Assembly (NCBI GenBank): GCA_024506175.1
Contig: JAMBEQ010000097.1
Location: forward strand, 1-35,247
Source: Methylocystis sp.
GTDB taxonomy: Bacteria > Pseudomonadota > Alphaproteobacteria > Rhizobiales > Beijerinckiaceae
Direction: 5' to 3'
DNA length: 35,247 nt
The position numbers and the translations under genes are program-made. The first letter of the stretch is position 1; each line of letters opens with the position of its first letter. Under the pieces are notes generated by a model. That model had not been told where the DNA came from. It saw only the letters and a list, made by a program, of their open reading frames with translations, and made no database searches. Below are positions 7,190 to 15,963 of this stretch, in pieces.

Positions 7190-8547
7190 CCGCCGACCTT
7201 CCGACTGTCTGACTTGGCCCACCATGGGCTGGAGTCGATCGAGTTTCCGTCCTTCCGGAACTCAACGTATAAAATGGGTTGTTTCGCGCCGATCGCGACG
7301 GTTGCGGCCGTCTGTACGGCTCCGTCTCCCATGCTGGCCACCGGCTCGCCCGCCAGGACAAATTGTCCGACGTTCACGTTAGAGCGATTCATGCCGGCCA
7401 GAACCACATAATAGCCGTCCCCGGCGTTGAGGATCAAGAGCTGTCCGTAGCTTCTGTAAGGCCCTGAGAATAAAACCCATCCATCGCAGGGTGCGACAAC
7501 CACGCCGTTTTCCCTGGAGCCGATGTAGTAGGCCTTTTCCTTGCCGCCGAAACCGTCCGGCGCGCCGAAGCGCTTGAGCACCGCCCCGGCCACGGGAAAG
7601 TTCAGCTTGCCCTTCAGATCGGCGAAGGAGACGGAAGGCGCGAGACGTGCGACGTCCTTGAAGGGCGCCGCGAGCGCCTTGCGCTTTTGCTCTTCTGAGA
7701 GCTTCGCCTGCGCCGCGGCGCGTTGCTCGTCGGCTTTGCGGGCAGCCTCCGCCGCCTTGCGGGCCGCTTCGCTTTCGGCCTCCGTGCGAGCAATAAGCTC
7801 TTTCAGGCTCTTCGCCTGCTGGGCGAGCGTCGCCGCGCGATCAACTTCCTTCTGCATCGTCGATTGCGCGGTTGCAATTGCCTCCTGTCGCCTGGCGATC
7901 AATTGGCCGAGCCGCTCGCGTTGCTCAACAAGCGCTGATCTTTCCTGAGCCAGGCGGTCCTGCTCGTGGCGCGTGATTTCGCGCAGATGGACGAGCTCGG
8001 AGAGATCGCTCTGCAACGCCTTCGCCTCCGCGCGCATTTGCGGCAGCATGTCTCCAAGCGCGAGAGAGGCGCGCAGGGCGTCGAGGATATCCTGCGGGCG
8101 GGCAAGAAGCGCGGGTGGCGGGCGCCGACCCATGCGCTGCAAAACCATCAGCACTTCGACGATCTGCGCGCGGCGGCTTTCGAGCGATTCGACGATTTTC
8201 TTCTCATCTCCCGCAAGCCTGGCCAAGCGCTCCTCGATTTGGGCCGCGTGTTCTTCCGTCTCTTGCAGCCTGCCTGTTGCTTCAAGCAGCACTTTATTGA
8301 GATTTTCTCGTACGGCCGTGTGCGAGGCTGCCTCTTCCTCGAGCTTTTTCGTGCGCTCCTTGGCCTCGTCGATCGTTGTCTCCAGGCCGCGCAGCTCCAG
8401 GCGTCTGAGGGAGAGATCGCCGGCGTCTCTTGAATCCTGTGGATTTTCTAGCGCCTGAGCGGAAAACGAGATGGCGCCAAGCGATAGGGCGACGACGAGC
8501 TTGCGCCCCCCCTGGCCTGCAAGAAAATTTCTACTCGCCGATTGCAT
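7186..8547 (-). CDS. envC: Murein hydrolase activator, EnvC-like (degenerate M23/LytM)
   Basis: The protein has about 453 residues. It has a signal peptide (KLVVALSLGAISFSAQA, cleavage near 32), a long coiled coil of about residues 45-290 rich in Glu, Arg and Ala, and a C-terminal LytM-like domain. The zinc ligands of active M23 peptidases are missing: the usual YxHL position reads VVLAGM. This matches EnvC-type activators, which bind and switch on amidases at the septum rather than cutting peptidoglycan. The start is uncertain. I chose the ATG at 8545-8547 because the signal peptide then has normal length, but no good ribosome site precedes it; an in-frame TTG at 8601, 7 bp from the glgX-malQ stop, is the alternative. 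It overlaps ctpA by 4 bp. Confidence 0.85.
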   Translation of the reverse strand: MQSASRNFLAGQGGRKLVVALSLGAISFSAQALENPQDSRDAGDLSLRRLELRGLETTIDEAKERTKKLEEEAASHTAVRENLNKVLLEATGRLQETEEHAAQIEERLARLAGDEKKIVESLESRRAQIVEVLMVLQRMGRRPPPALLARPQDILDALRASLALGDMLPQMRAEAKALQSDLSELVHLREITRHEQDRLAQERSALVEQRERLGQLIARRQEAIATAQSTMQKEVDRAATLAQQAKSLKELIARTEAESEAARKAAEAARKADEQRAAAQAKLSEEQKRKALAAPFKDVARLAPSVSFADLKGKLNFPVAGAVLKRFGAPDGFGGKEKAYYIGSRENGVVVAPCDGWVLFSGPYRSYGQLLILNAGDGYYVVLAGMNRSNVNVGQFVLAGEPVASMGDGAVQTAATVAIGAKQPILYVEFRKDGNSIDSSPWWAKSDSRKVGG

Positions 8548-8608
8548 GCGCGCTGGAGAAGTCACCCGTGAATAAATGTGTGTAGGACTATGCCGCCTCA
8601 ATCTAGAC

Positions 8609-11600
8609 CTAAATACGGCGCAACCCCTCGATGATCGCCGCCGCGCGCGGCATGGAAAAAAGCTTTTCGATCGGAAGCCCGCGTCTTCGTCGCCAGTTGG
8701 GCCGCTCCAAATTCGTGCCCGGAAGATTCACGGCGACGCGTTCGCCTGCAAGGTCGTCGAGCTGCGCCATGGCGAGCAGGGAAGGCGCGCGGGCGATAAA
8801 TATATGCAACGCCGAAGCAAGCGCATCACTGAAAGCGCGATCGACCGGGTCTTCAATGAGCCCTTCGTGTCTCAACGCTTCGAGGAGCGCGCGCTTGTCG
8901 TTTTGGCGGATTGCGCGTTCGGCTGCCGCGGTTTCCGGCGCGAGGAGCCCGAGCCGTTCCTTTTCATCGATGTCCGCATTTGACCACCAGCCTTCCAGGG
9001 TTGGAAGATCATGCGTGGAGACGCAAGCCATGGCCTTCGCCGGATAATCGCGCGGCGGGATGAAGCGCTCGCCAGCGCGCTCGAACAAAATCACGCGGTA
9101 GCTTAGCACATTCGCCGCCGCGAGCCGTTCACGGAACCCAAAAGGCAGGGTGCCGAGGTCTTCGCCCACGACAATGCATCTCCCGCGATGGCTTGCGATC
9201 GCAAGTTGCGCGACGAGCGCATCGAGCGGGTAGGAGACATAGGCGCCCGCCGCCGCTGTTTCGCCCTCAGGTATGAGGAACAGCCGCGCAAGCCCCATTG
9301 CGTGATCGATGCGCAGCGCCCCTGCGTGACGCATATTGGCTTGGACCAATTCCGCGAAATCCGCGCCGCCGTCGTCCTCCATCGCCAAGGGATTTGGCGC
9401 CGGTAGGCCCCAGCTCTGGCCTTCGCGGCTAAAGGGATCGGGCGGCGCGCCGATCGAAACGCCGTCGAGCAGGCGAGAGGCCTTGCTCCAGCTCTCGGCG
9501 CCATCAGGCGCGGCGCCGACGGCGAGATCACGGCAAAAGCCAAGCGAGAGGCCCGCGTTTCGCGCGTCTTGCGCCGATTGTGAAAATTGCCAATCTGCAA
9601 CCCACTGCACAAATCGGTGAAAACGCAGGCGGGTCATGTGCTCCTGCGCGAAAGCGGCGAGCGCTTGCGGGCTGCCGTCGCGCAAGTCCTGCGGCCATTG
9701 GCGCCAATTCTCGCCGCCGCGCGCTTCGCTGATCGCCTCGAACAGCGCGAAGCGCGTCAGCGCCTCGCCGCCATCGGCGACGAAGCGCATGAAATCCATG
9801 ACCGGCGCGGCGTCCGTCTGCCCATGCGCAACCGCATCGAAGCGCGCGAAAGCGGCTTCGAGCGCCTGCCGCTTCAAGGCGTGAACGGCCGGGTAATCGA
9901 CCGCGTCACGCGCTGAGAGCGCCTGGGCCGCTGCTCGGTCGAAATCTACTCCAAGGCCGTCAAGATCGATGTAGAGCGCATCGAGAAAGCGCCGGTCCGA
10001 AGGATAATAGGGACTCGCGCGCGTGCGATCCTGCGCGAAGAGCGCATGCAGCGGATTGATGGCGACAAGCGCAGCGCCGGCCCCGGCGCTTTTGCCCGCA
10101 AGCCGTGCAAGCGTCGTGAAATCGCCGATCCCCTGATCGCCCTCCCGCCGCAAGGAATAGAGCTGCGCTGAAAAGCCGAACTCCCGCCGCTCTTGCGGCA
10201 AATAGCAATGCGCCGGCGCGACGGCGAGATGGCAAGGAGCATCGTCGCCTTCCGTAAGCAATCTGTAGCGGCCCATGGGCAGCGGAGGCAGTTGCGCGCG
10301 ATAGCCGTGATGGAGACGGCCGTCCGCGCCGCGCCACACATAGGGCTGCAAGGCTGACAGCGCCAAAGCGCGCTGGTTTCTCCTGTCCTCGTCCATGACG
10401 AAGAGGGCGGGGGGAACGGTCCCGTTTGGCGCGGCGAGCCGCAGGGTTATCCGCTCATTCTCAAGCGCGACGGCGTGTTGTGGAAGCGTGCGCCAATCGC
10501 GAATTTTCGTGAGACGGGCGAGGCTATCTGTCGCATCCGCGCGCGTTTCCGCCGGCAGGCCGAGGCTCGTCAGAAGCTTCAGCAGAGTCTCGCGCGGAAC
10601 ATTGTGCACGGCGCCTTCGACGTCGTTCCAGTGTGTTGAGACACCCGCCGCTTTGGCGAGCCGCGCGAGCAAAGCATCGTCGACGGGAGCCGGCGGCCGG
10701 GACGCCTGAGTCTTTTCCTCGACGACTAGCAGAACGCTGCGCGGCGATGCTGTGAGCGTTGTTGAAATGCTCGTCTGCGCGATGGTCTCAGAAGCGTCGA
10801 AAGCAATACGCCATTCGTAACCGTCGCGCGCGGGAGGAGGGCTTACCTCCAAAGGCGCGGCGCCGCGATGGAGAATCACGAGCGCCCGGTCGGCGTCCGT
10901 ATAGAAACAAACAATGAGCGTTTCGGCGTCGCTGCGCCGCCAATCCTCCTCACGCATCGGCGCGCCATCGGCCCGGAGCCATACGGCATCGGGAATGAGC
11001 GCGCCGTCATGCGCGTCGCCGTCGAGGAAGCGGTCGTCGCGCAGGGCGATATGCGCCTTGCGCAGCGCGATCAGCCGCCCGGTCGCCTCGATCAGCGACT
11101 GATCGACGCTCGCCCAATCGAGCCAGCTTGTTTTATTGTCCTGCGCATAAGCGTTGTTATTGCCGTTTTGCGTATGGCCGAGTTCGCCGCCCATGGAAAG
11201 CATGGGCGTTCCGCGCGAAAAGAGCAGCGTTGCAAGCAAATTGCGCTGATCTCTCTCTCTCGCCGCTTTGATGACAGGATCGTCGGTCTCGCCTTCTGCG
11301 CCGTTGTTCCAGGAGAGATTGTCGTGCGCGCCGTCGCGATTATCCTCGCCATTCGCTTCATTGTGTTTGCGTTCGTAAGAGACGAGATCGCGCAGTGTGA
11401 AGCCGTCGTGGGCGGCAATGAAATTCACGCTTTGTGACGGGCTGCGGCGCGCGAAGAAATCTTGGGAGCCGGCGAAGCGGGTGGCGAGCTCCGCCACGCC
11501 CGCTGCGTCGCCGCGCCAGAAGCGCCGGGCGCAATCGCGATAGCGGTCGTTCCATTCCGCGAAGGGTGCGGGAAAACGCCCGAGCTGATAGCCTCCGGGT

Positions 11601-12712
11601 CCTATGTCCCAAGGCTCGACAATGAGTTTCAACTCGCGCAGCACGGGGTCTTGCAACAACGCAGCAAGGAAGGGCGCATTGCGGTCGAATCCCGAAGGAG
11701 CCCGCGCCAGCGTCGTTGCGAGATCGAAGCGAAAACCGTCGACGCCGCCATAGATCGCCCAGGCGCGCAACGCATCCATGGCGAGACGCACGACAGGCGC
11801 GCGGTCGAGGGCGAGAACATTGCCGCAGCCCGCGTCATTCACATAGCGCGCGCGGTCGTCGGCAAGGCGATAGTAGCTCGCATTATCGAGCCCGCGCAGG
11901 GAGAGCGTCGGCCCCAACTCGTCGCTCTCGCCCGTATGGTTGAAAACCACGTCGATGATGACTTCGAGCCCCGCTGCATGCAGCGCCGCGACCGCCTCAC
12001 GCACCTCGCGCCATCCGCCCGGCGCGAGACGCGGATCGGGGGCCATCACGGCGATTGGATTATAGCCCCAATAATTATCGAGCCCCAGCGCCGGCAGATG
12101 GCGTTCGTCGATCCACGCCGCGCAGGGCATCAGCTCTATCGTCGTGACGCCGAGCTTCGCGAGGTGCGCGATCGACGCTGCATGCGCGAGTCCCGCGAAT
12201 GTGCCGCGCAGCTGCAGCGGCACGTCGGGATGCGTCGCCGTGAAACCCTTGACGTGCGCTTCATAAATGATTGTGTCCCGCCACCAATGCCGCGGGCGCG
12301 ACGGCGGCGCCGCTTGCGGGCGCGTCACCACGCATTTTGAAACAAAGGGTGCGCTGTCTTCGCGTGCGGCCTCGCCATAAGCGAACATGCTTTCATGCAG
12401 CGTCAGCGCGCGATCGAGCGCGAGCGCGTAAGGGTCGACGAGAAGCTTGGCGCCATTGAAGCGCTGGCCTTCATGTGGGGCGTCAGAGCCGTAGGCGCGC
12501 AAGCCATAGCGCTGGCCTTCTTTCAGTCCTTCGATGTGGCCATGAAAGACGTCGCCGCTGCGCGCCGGCAGTCTTACGCGCGTTTCTACCCCGCTTTCAT
12601 CGAAAAGGCAGAGATGGATTTCTTCGGCATGGGCGGAGTAGACGGCGACATTGGCGCCGGTTTCATCCAGCGTGACGCCGAGGGGCTCGGAGGCGCCGTG
12701 GGGAATGCGCAT
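8609..12712 (-). CDS. glgX-malQ: Bifunctional glycogen debranching enzyme GlgX / 4-alpha-glucanotransferase MalQ fusion
   Basis: One uninterrupted 1367-residue reading frame contains two enzymes. Residues 1-670 are a complete GlgX: CBM48-like N-terminus, then a GH13 domain with H259 (VVFNHTGES), nucleophile D330 (GVDGFRFD), acid/base E366 (LIVEPWD) and D436 (AAHDGFTLRD). Residues about 675-1367 are a complete GH77 MalQ: FGFSAQLYSLRR, nucleophile D1136 (ALRIDHAMG), E1184 (VVGEDLGT) and D1235 (STHDLPTLE). By family knowledge GlgX cuts the alpha-1,6 stubs left by phosphorylase and MalQ rearranges the freed maltodextrins, so the fusion couples debranching to recycling. All six key acids are present, so both halves look active. 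It follows glgA after 172 bp of palindromic sequence and ends with TAG. Confidence 0.93.
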   Translation of the reverse strand: MRIPHGASEPLGVTLDETGANVAVYSAHAEEIHLCLFDESGVETRVRLPARSGDVFHGHIEGLKEGQRYGLRAYGSDAPHEGQRFNGAKLLVDPYALALDRALTLHESMFAYGEAAREDSAPFVSKCVVTRPQAAPPSRPRHWWRDTIIYEAHVKGFTATHPDVPLQLRGTFAGLAHAASIAHLAKLGVTTIELMPCAAWIDERHLPALGLDNYWGYNPIAVMAPDPRLAPGGWREVREAVAALHAAGLEVIIDVVFNHTGESDELGPTLSLRGLDNASYYRLADDRARYVNDAGCGNVLALDRAPVVRLAMDALRAWAIYGGVDGFRFDLATTLARAPSGFDRNAPFLAALLQDPVLRELKLIVEPWDIGPGGYQLGRFPAPFAEWNDRYRDCARRFWRGDAAGVAELATRFAGSQDFFARRSPSQSVNFIAAHDGFTLRDLVSYERKHNEANGEDNRDGAHDNLSWNNGAEGETDDPVIKAARERDQRNLLATLLFSRGTPMLSMGGELGHTQNGNNNAYAQDNKTSWLDWASVDQSLIEATGRLIALRKAHIALRDDRFLDGDAHDGALIPDAVWLRADGAPMREEDWRRSDAETLIVCFYTDADRALVILHRGAAPLEVSPPPARDGYEWRIAFDASETIAQTSISTTLTASPRSVLLVVEEKTQASRPPAPVDDALLARLAKAAGVSTHWNDVEGAVHNVPRETLLKLLTSLGLPAETRADATDSLARLTKIRDWRTLPQHAVALENERITLRLAAPNGTVPPALFVMDEDRRNQRALALSALQPYVWRGADGRLHHGYRAQLPPLPMGRYRLLTEGDDAPCHLAVAPAHCYLPQERREFGFSAQLYSLRREGDQGIGDFTTLARLAGKSAGAGAALVAINPLHALFAQDRTRASPYYPSDRRFLDALYIDLDGLGVDFDRAAAQALSARDAVDYPAVHALKRQALEAAFARFDAVAHGQTDAAPVMDFMRFVADGGEALTRFALFEAISEARGGENWRQWPQDLRDGSPQALAAFAQEHMTRLRFHRFVQWVADWQFSQSAQDARNAGLSLGFCRDLAVGAAPDGAESWSKASRLLDGVSIGAPPDPFSREGQSWGLPAPNPLAMEDDGGADFAELVQANMRHAGALRIDHAMGLARLFLIPEGETAAAGAYVSYPLDALVAQLAIASHRGRCIVVGEDLGTLPFGFRERLAAANVLSYRVILFERAGERFIPPRDYPAKAMACVSTHDLPTLEGWWSNADIDEKERLGLLAPETAAAERAIRQNDKRALLEALRHEGLIEDPVDRAFSDALASALHIFIARAPSLLAMAQLDDLAGERVAVNLPGTNLERPNWRRRRGLPIEKLFSMPRAAAIIEGLRRI

Positions 12713-12795
12713 CAGGCCCCCTCCCCGGCCCTCCCCCGCTTCGCGGGAGAGGGAGTCGGATCGTAGTCTTCGTCAACAATGCTGATCGCGAGCGT

Positions 12796-12862
12796 TCCCT
12801 CTCCCGCGCATAGCCCGTCGAAAGACGGGCGTCTTCTCAGACGCCCTATGGCGGGGGAGGGA
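12796..12862. repeat. GC-rich compound palindrome between glgA and glgX-malQ
   Basis: An outer stem (TCCCTCTCCCGC...ATAG against CTATGGCGGGGGAGGGA) encloses two overlapping inner hairpins, GCCCGTC-gaaa-GACGGGC (12813-12830) and GGGCGTCT...AGACGCCC (12827-12846). A second small dyad, CCCGC-ttc-GCGGG, lies near 12735-12752. It resembles REP/BIME-type intergenic elements and shares the C-rich/G-rich arm style with the elements at 17944 and 26485. It could shield the glgBCA message or lower downstream expression. Confidence 0.6.
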
Positions 12863-12884
12863 CAGGGCGGGGGCAAGGAGCGTC

Positions 12885-14336
12885 TCAGCTCCGCGCGGCA
12901 ATCGCCTCCCGATAAAGCGCCGCATATCGCCGGGCCGGATGTCGCCAGGAGACGTCCGCGCCCATGCCGTTCGACTGCATTTTGCGCCACGTTTTCTTGT
13001 CCTTGAAAACTCCCTGCGCCTTGCACAGCGCGACTGCGAGCGTTTCCGCCGTCGGCGGCGAAAACTGAAAGCCTGTCGCGACGCCAGCTTGAAGCGCCAT
13101 GTCGTTGGCGTCGATGATCGTATCCTTCAAGCCGCCGACGCGCGAGACGATCGGCACAGCGCCATAGCGCAGCGCGTAGAGCTGCGTCAGCCCGCAAGGT
13201 TCAAAGCGCGAGGGTACGAGAAAAGCATCAGCGCCCGCTTGTATGAGATGCGCCATATTCTCGCTGTAGCCGATCCAGACGGCGACGCGGCCGGGATAGG
13301 CTTCTTGCGCGGCGAGAAAGCTCTCTTCGAGATGTTTTTCGCCTGCGCCGATCAGGGCGAGCTGGGAATGGCGCGCCATCATCGACGGGAGATTCGCAAG
13401 CAGCATATCGTGGCCTTTTTGCCAAGACATGCGACTCACGACGCCCAAAAGAAAAGCGTCCGGGTCCGCGTCGAGATGCATGCGCTTTTGCAACGCCGTG
13501 CGATTTTCTGTGCGGACCGAGAGGGTGGAGGCGTCGTAACGCGCGACAATGCGGGTGTCGGTTGCGGGATTCCAGACATTCTCATCCGCGCCGTTGAGAA
13601 TCCCGTTCACGATCTCGGCGCGGGCGCGCAGGAGGCCGTCGAGGCCCATGCCGAATTCGGGCGTTTCGATTTCCTGCGCGTAGCTCGGCGAGACGGTCGT
13701 GATGCGATCGCAGAGCTGCAGGCCTGCCTTGAGAAAGCCGATCGAGCCGTAATACTCGACGCCTTCCATACGGAAGGACGCAGGCGGCAGGCGCAGCGGC
13801 GCGAGGAGCTCCTTGGGAAATTGACCCTGAAACGCAATGTTGTGAATGGTGACGACAGTCGCCGGCCGAGGTTTGCCGCTGTAATGCGAATAAGCGGGCG
13901 CGAGCGCCGCCTGCCAGTCATGCGCATGCAAGACATCCGGCGCGAAGTCGGCGAGGGCGCCTTGCGCGATCTGCGCGCCAACCCAAGCGAGCGCGGCGAA
14001 GCGGAAGGCGTTGTCGGGATAATCGATCCCCTGTGCGTCCGTGTAAGGCCCACCCGTGCGCGCATAAAGATGCGGCGCAATGAGCGTATACACGATCGCC
14101 TCGTGGAGACGTCCCGCATGCACCCATGCAGGCCCGCCGAAGAGATCGTCGAAAGAAAGAACCGTCTCGCCCGCGCCGAGCGCGTGAAGAACCTCCGGAA
14201 AACCCGGAACCAGCGTGCGCGTCTCGACGCCTTCGTTCGCAAGCGCGCCGGGCAGGGCGCCCACGACATCGGCGAGCCCGCCCGTTTTCACGAGCGGGCT
14301 CATCTCCGAGGCGACGGCAAGAACGCGAAGGGTCAT
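12885..14336 (-). CDS. glgA: Glycogen synthase GlgA (ADP-glucose-dependent)
   Basis: The protein has 483 residues, the normal length for bacterial GlgA. The N-terminal ADP-glucose binding signature is [15 protein letters not shown] (K17). The C-terminal GT5/GT-B half shows [11 protein letters not shown] and the acceptor/active-site loop [17 protein letters not shown], followed by VGGLKDTI. By family knowledge it adds glucose from ADP-glucose to the non-reducing ends of alpha-1,4-glucan in the cytoplasm. Its ATG (14334-14336) overlaps the glgC stop by 4 bp, so the enzyme pair that makes and uses ADP-glucose is translationally coupled. Confidence 0.96.
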   Translation of the reverse strand: MTLRVLAVASEMSPLVKTGGLADVVGALPGALANEGVETRTLVPGFPEVLHALGAGETVLSFDDLFGGPAWVHAGRLHEAIVYTLIAPHLYARTGGPYTDAQGIDYPDNAFRFAALAWVGAQIAQGALADFAPDVLHAHDWQAALAPAYSHYSGKPRPATVVTIHNIAFQGQFPKELLAPLRLPPASFRMEGVEYYGSIGFLKAGLQLCDRITTVSPSYAQEIETPEFGMGLDGLLRARAEIVNGILNGADENVWNPATDTRIVARYDASTLSVRTENRTALQKRMHLDADPDAFLLGVVSRMSWQKGHDMLLANLPSMMARHSQLALIGAGEKHLEESFLAAQEAYPGRVAVWIGYSENMAHLIQAGADAFLVPSRFEPCGLTQLYALRYGAVPIVSRVGGLKDTIIDANDMALQAGVATGFQFSPPTAETLAVALCKAQGVFKDKKTWRKMQSNGMGADVSWRHPARRYAALYREAIAARS

Positions 14337-15595
14337 GAAGCCAGCCTGTCGATCATCGGCTGCGTAATGAGGCAGATGCCCTGTTCCGTGCGGCGGAAGC
14401 GGCGCGCATCCTCTTCCGGGTCTTCGCCGACGACGAGACCCTGTGGAATACGCACGCCGCGATCGACCACCACATTCGCAAGCCGCGCAGAACGGCCGAT
14501 ATCGGCGTAGGGCAGGATGACCGCGTTCTCGACCGTGGCGTAGGAATTCACGCGCACGCCGGTAAAGAGAAGCGAACGGCGCAGCGTCGAACCCGAGACG
14601 ATGCAGCCGCCCGAGACGAGCGACGACAAGGCCTGTCCGCGCCGCCCGACCTGGTCGTGCACGAATTTCGCCGGCGGCGTGATCTCGGCATATGTCCAGA
14701 TCGGCCAGTTGCGATCATAAAGGTCGAGCTGCGGCGCGAAATCAGTGAGGTCGATATTCGCCGCCCAATAGGCGTCGACCGTCCCGACGTCGCGCCAATA
14801 GGCGTGCTGCTCACTCGCCGCGCGCACGCAGGAGCGCGAGAAATGATGCGCCACGGCTTTGCCGTGCTTCACAATATAGGGGATGATGTCCTTGCCGAAG
14901 TCGTGCGTGGAGCTTGCGTCCCCCGCGTCCCGGCGCAACTGCTCGTAAAGAAACCTCGCCTCGAAGACATAGATCCCCATGCTGACCAGGGCGCGGTCGG
15001 GATGGCCGGGCATGGCGGGCGGGTCGGCGGGTTTTTCGAAGAAGGAGATGATGCGGTCGTCGTGATCGACATGCATCACGCCGAAGCCGCTCGCTTCGCT
15101 GCGCGGCACCTCCAGACAGCCAACCGTGACGTCCGCGCCCTGCTCCACATGCTGCTGGAGCATGGGTTCATAATCCATCTTGTAGACGTGGTCGCCGGCA
15201 AGCAACACGATGTATTTCGGATCGTACCCTTCGATGATGTCGAGGTTCTGATAGACGGCGTCGGCTGTGCCGAGGTACCAGTGGTCTTCGGAAACCCGCT
15301 GGCTCGCGGGGAGAATGTCGAAGCTCTCGTTTCGCTCGACGCGAAAGAAGCTCCAGCCGCGCTGCAAGTGCCGGATCAGGCTGTGCGCCTTGTATTGCGT
15401 CGCCACGCAGATGCGCCGAATTCCGGAGTTGAGCGCGTTCGACAGCGCAAAGTCGATGATGCGCGACTTGCCGCCGAAATAGACCGCGGGCTTGGCCCGA
15501 CGGTCGGTCAATTCCATGAGCCGTGAGCCGCGTCCGCCCGCGAGCACATAGGCCATGGCGTGGCGCGCGAGCGGTGGATTTTCATAGGCTGCCAT
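14333..15595 (-). CDS. glgC: Glucose-1-phosphate adenylyltransferase GlgC
   Basis: The protein has 420 residues, full length for the family. The nucleotidyltransferase signature is [20 protein letters not shown] followed by KPAVYFGG and [27 protein letters not shown] carries the metal/substrate acid. The C-terminal left-handed beta-helix shows the hexapeptide rhythm ([28 protein letters not shown]). By family knowledge it makes ADP-glucose from ATP and glucose-1-phosphate, the committed and usually allosterically controlled step of glycogen synthesis. The start ATG at 15593-15595 lies 35 bp past the end of the full-length glgB frame. Confidence 0.96.
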   Translation of the reverse strand: MAAYENPPLARHAMAYVLAGGRGSRLMELTDRRAKPAVYFGGKSRIIDFALSNALNSGIRRICVATQYKAHSLIRHLQRGWSFFRVERNESFDILPASQRVSEDHWYLGTADAVYQNLDIIEGYDPKYIVLLAGDHVYKMDYEPMLQQHVEQGADVTVGCLEVPRSEASGFGVMHVDHDDRIISFFEKPADPPAMPGHPDRALVSMGIYVFEARFLYEQLRRDAGDASSTHDFGKDIIPYIVKHGKAVAHHFSRSCVRAASEQHAYWRDVGTVDAYWAANIDLTDFAPQLDLYDRNWPIWTYAEITPPAKFVHDQVGRRGQALSSLVSGGCIVSGSTLRRSLLFTGVRVNSYATVENAVILPYADIGRSARLANVVVDRGVRIPQGLVVGEDPEEDARRFRRTEQGICLITQPMIDRLAS

Positions 15596-15630
15596 GGGTC
15601 ACATCCAGTCGCGGAGATGCGATTCGAGCT

Positions 15631-15963
15631 TCATTGTAGAGGAGCGCTTTCGAATTCGAAGAACAAAGTCGAAAGCGGCGGCAGTCGAATTTCCGCGCTT
15701 GCCGGAAAGCCGGCGAAGGCTTCTCCCTTCGCTTGGACGCCGCCGAGATTGCCCTGCCCTGAGCCGCCGTAAAGGGACGAGTCCGAATTGAGGACTTCCC
15801 GCCAGCGCCCGGCGCAGGGGAGGCCCAGCCGATAATTGGGGCGCGGGACGGGCGTGAAGTTGGACACGACAAGAACCGGCCTTGAGCGGTCGGCGCCGTA
15901 GCGCAGAAAGGCGAAGACGGCGTTGTCCGCATCGTCCACTACGACCCATTCGAAGCCCTCGCG
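15631..15963 (-). pseudogene. glgB: Orphaned C-terminal beta domain of GlgB downstream of the amber codon
   Basis: The same frame as glgB runs from just after the TAG to a TGA at 15631-15633. It encodes REGFEWVVVDDADNAVFAFL, then VLVVSNFTPVPRPNYRLG, GRWREVLNSDSSLYGGSGQG and LPPLSTLFFEF. These are the standard C-terminal alpha-amylase-type beta-sheet motifs of GlgB (NFTPVPR, REVLNTD, YGGSGQGN). The domain is intact, with no further stop or frameshift, which argues for a very recent lesion, a sequence error or readthrough. Separate translation is unlikely because no good start site is seen. Confidence 0.8.

Noticed and set aside
12939-14510. Long plus-strand open frame (about 523 codons) opposite glgA
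   Set aside because: It is antisense to a fully conserved GlgA, has no recognisable domain, and its composition is that of a shadow frame.
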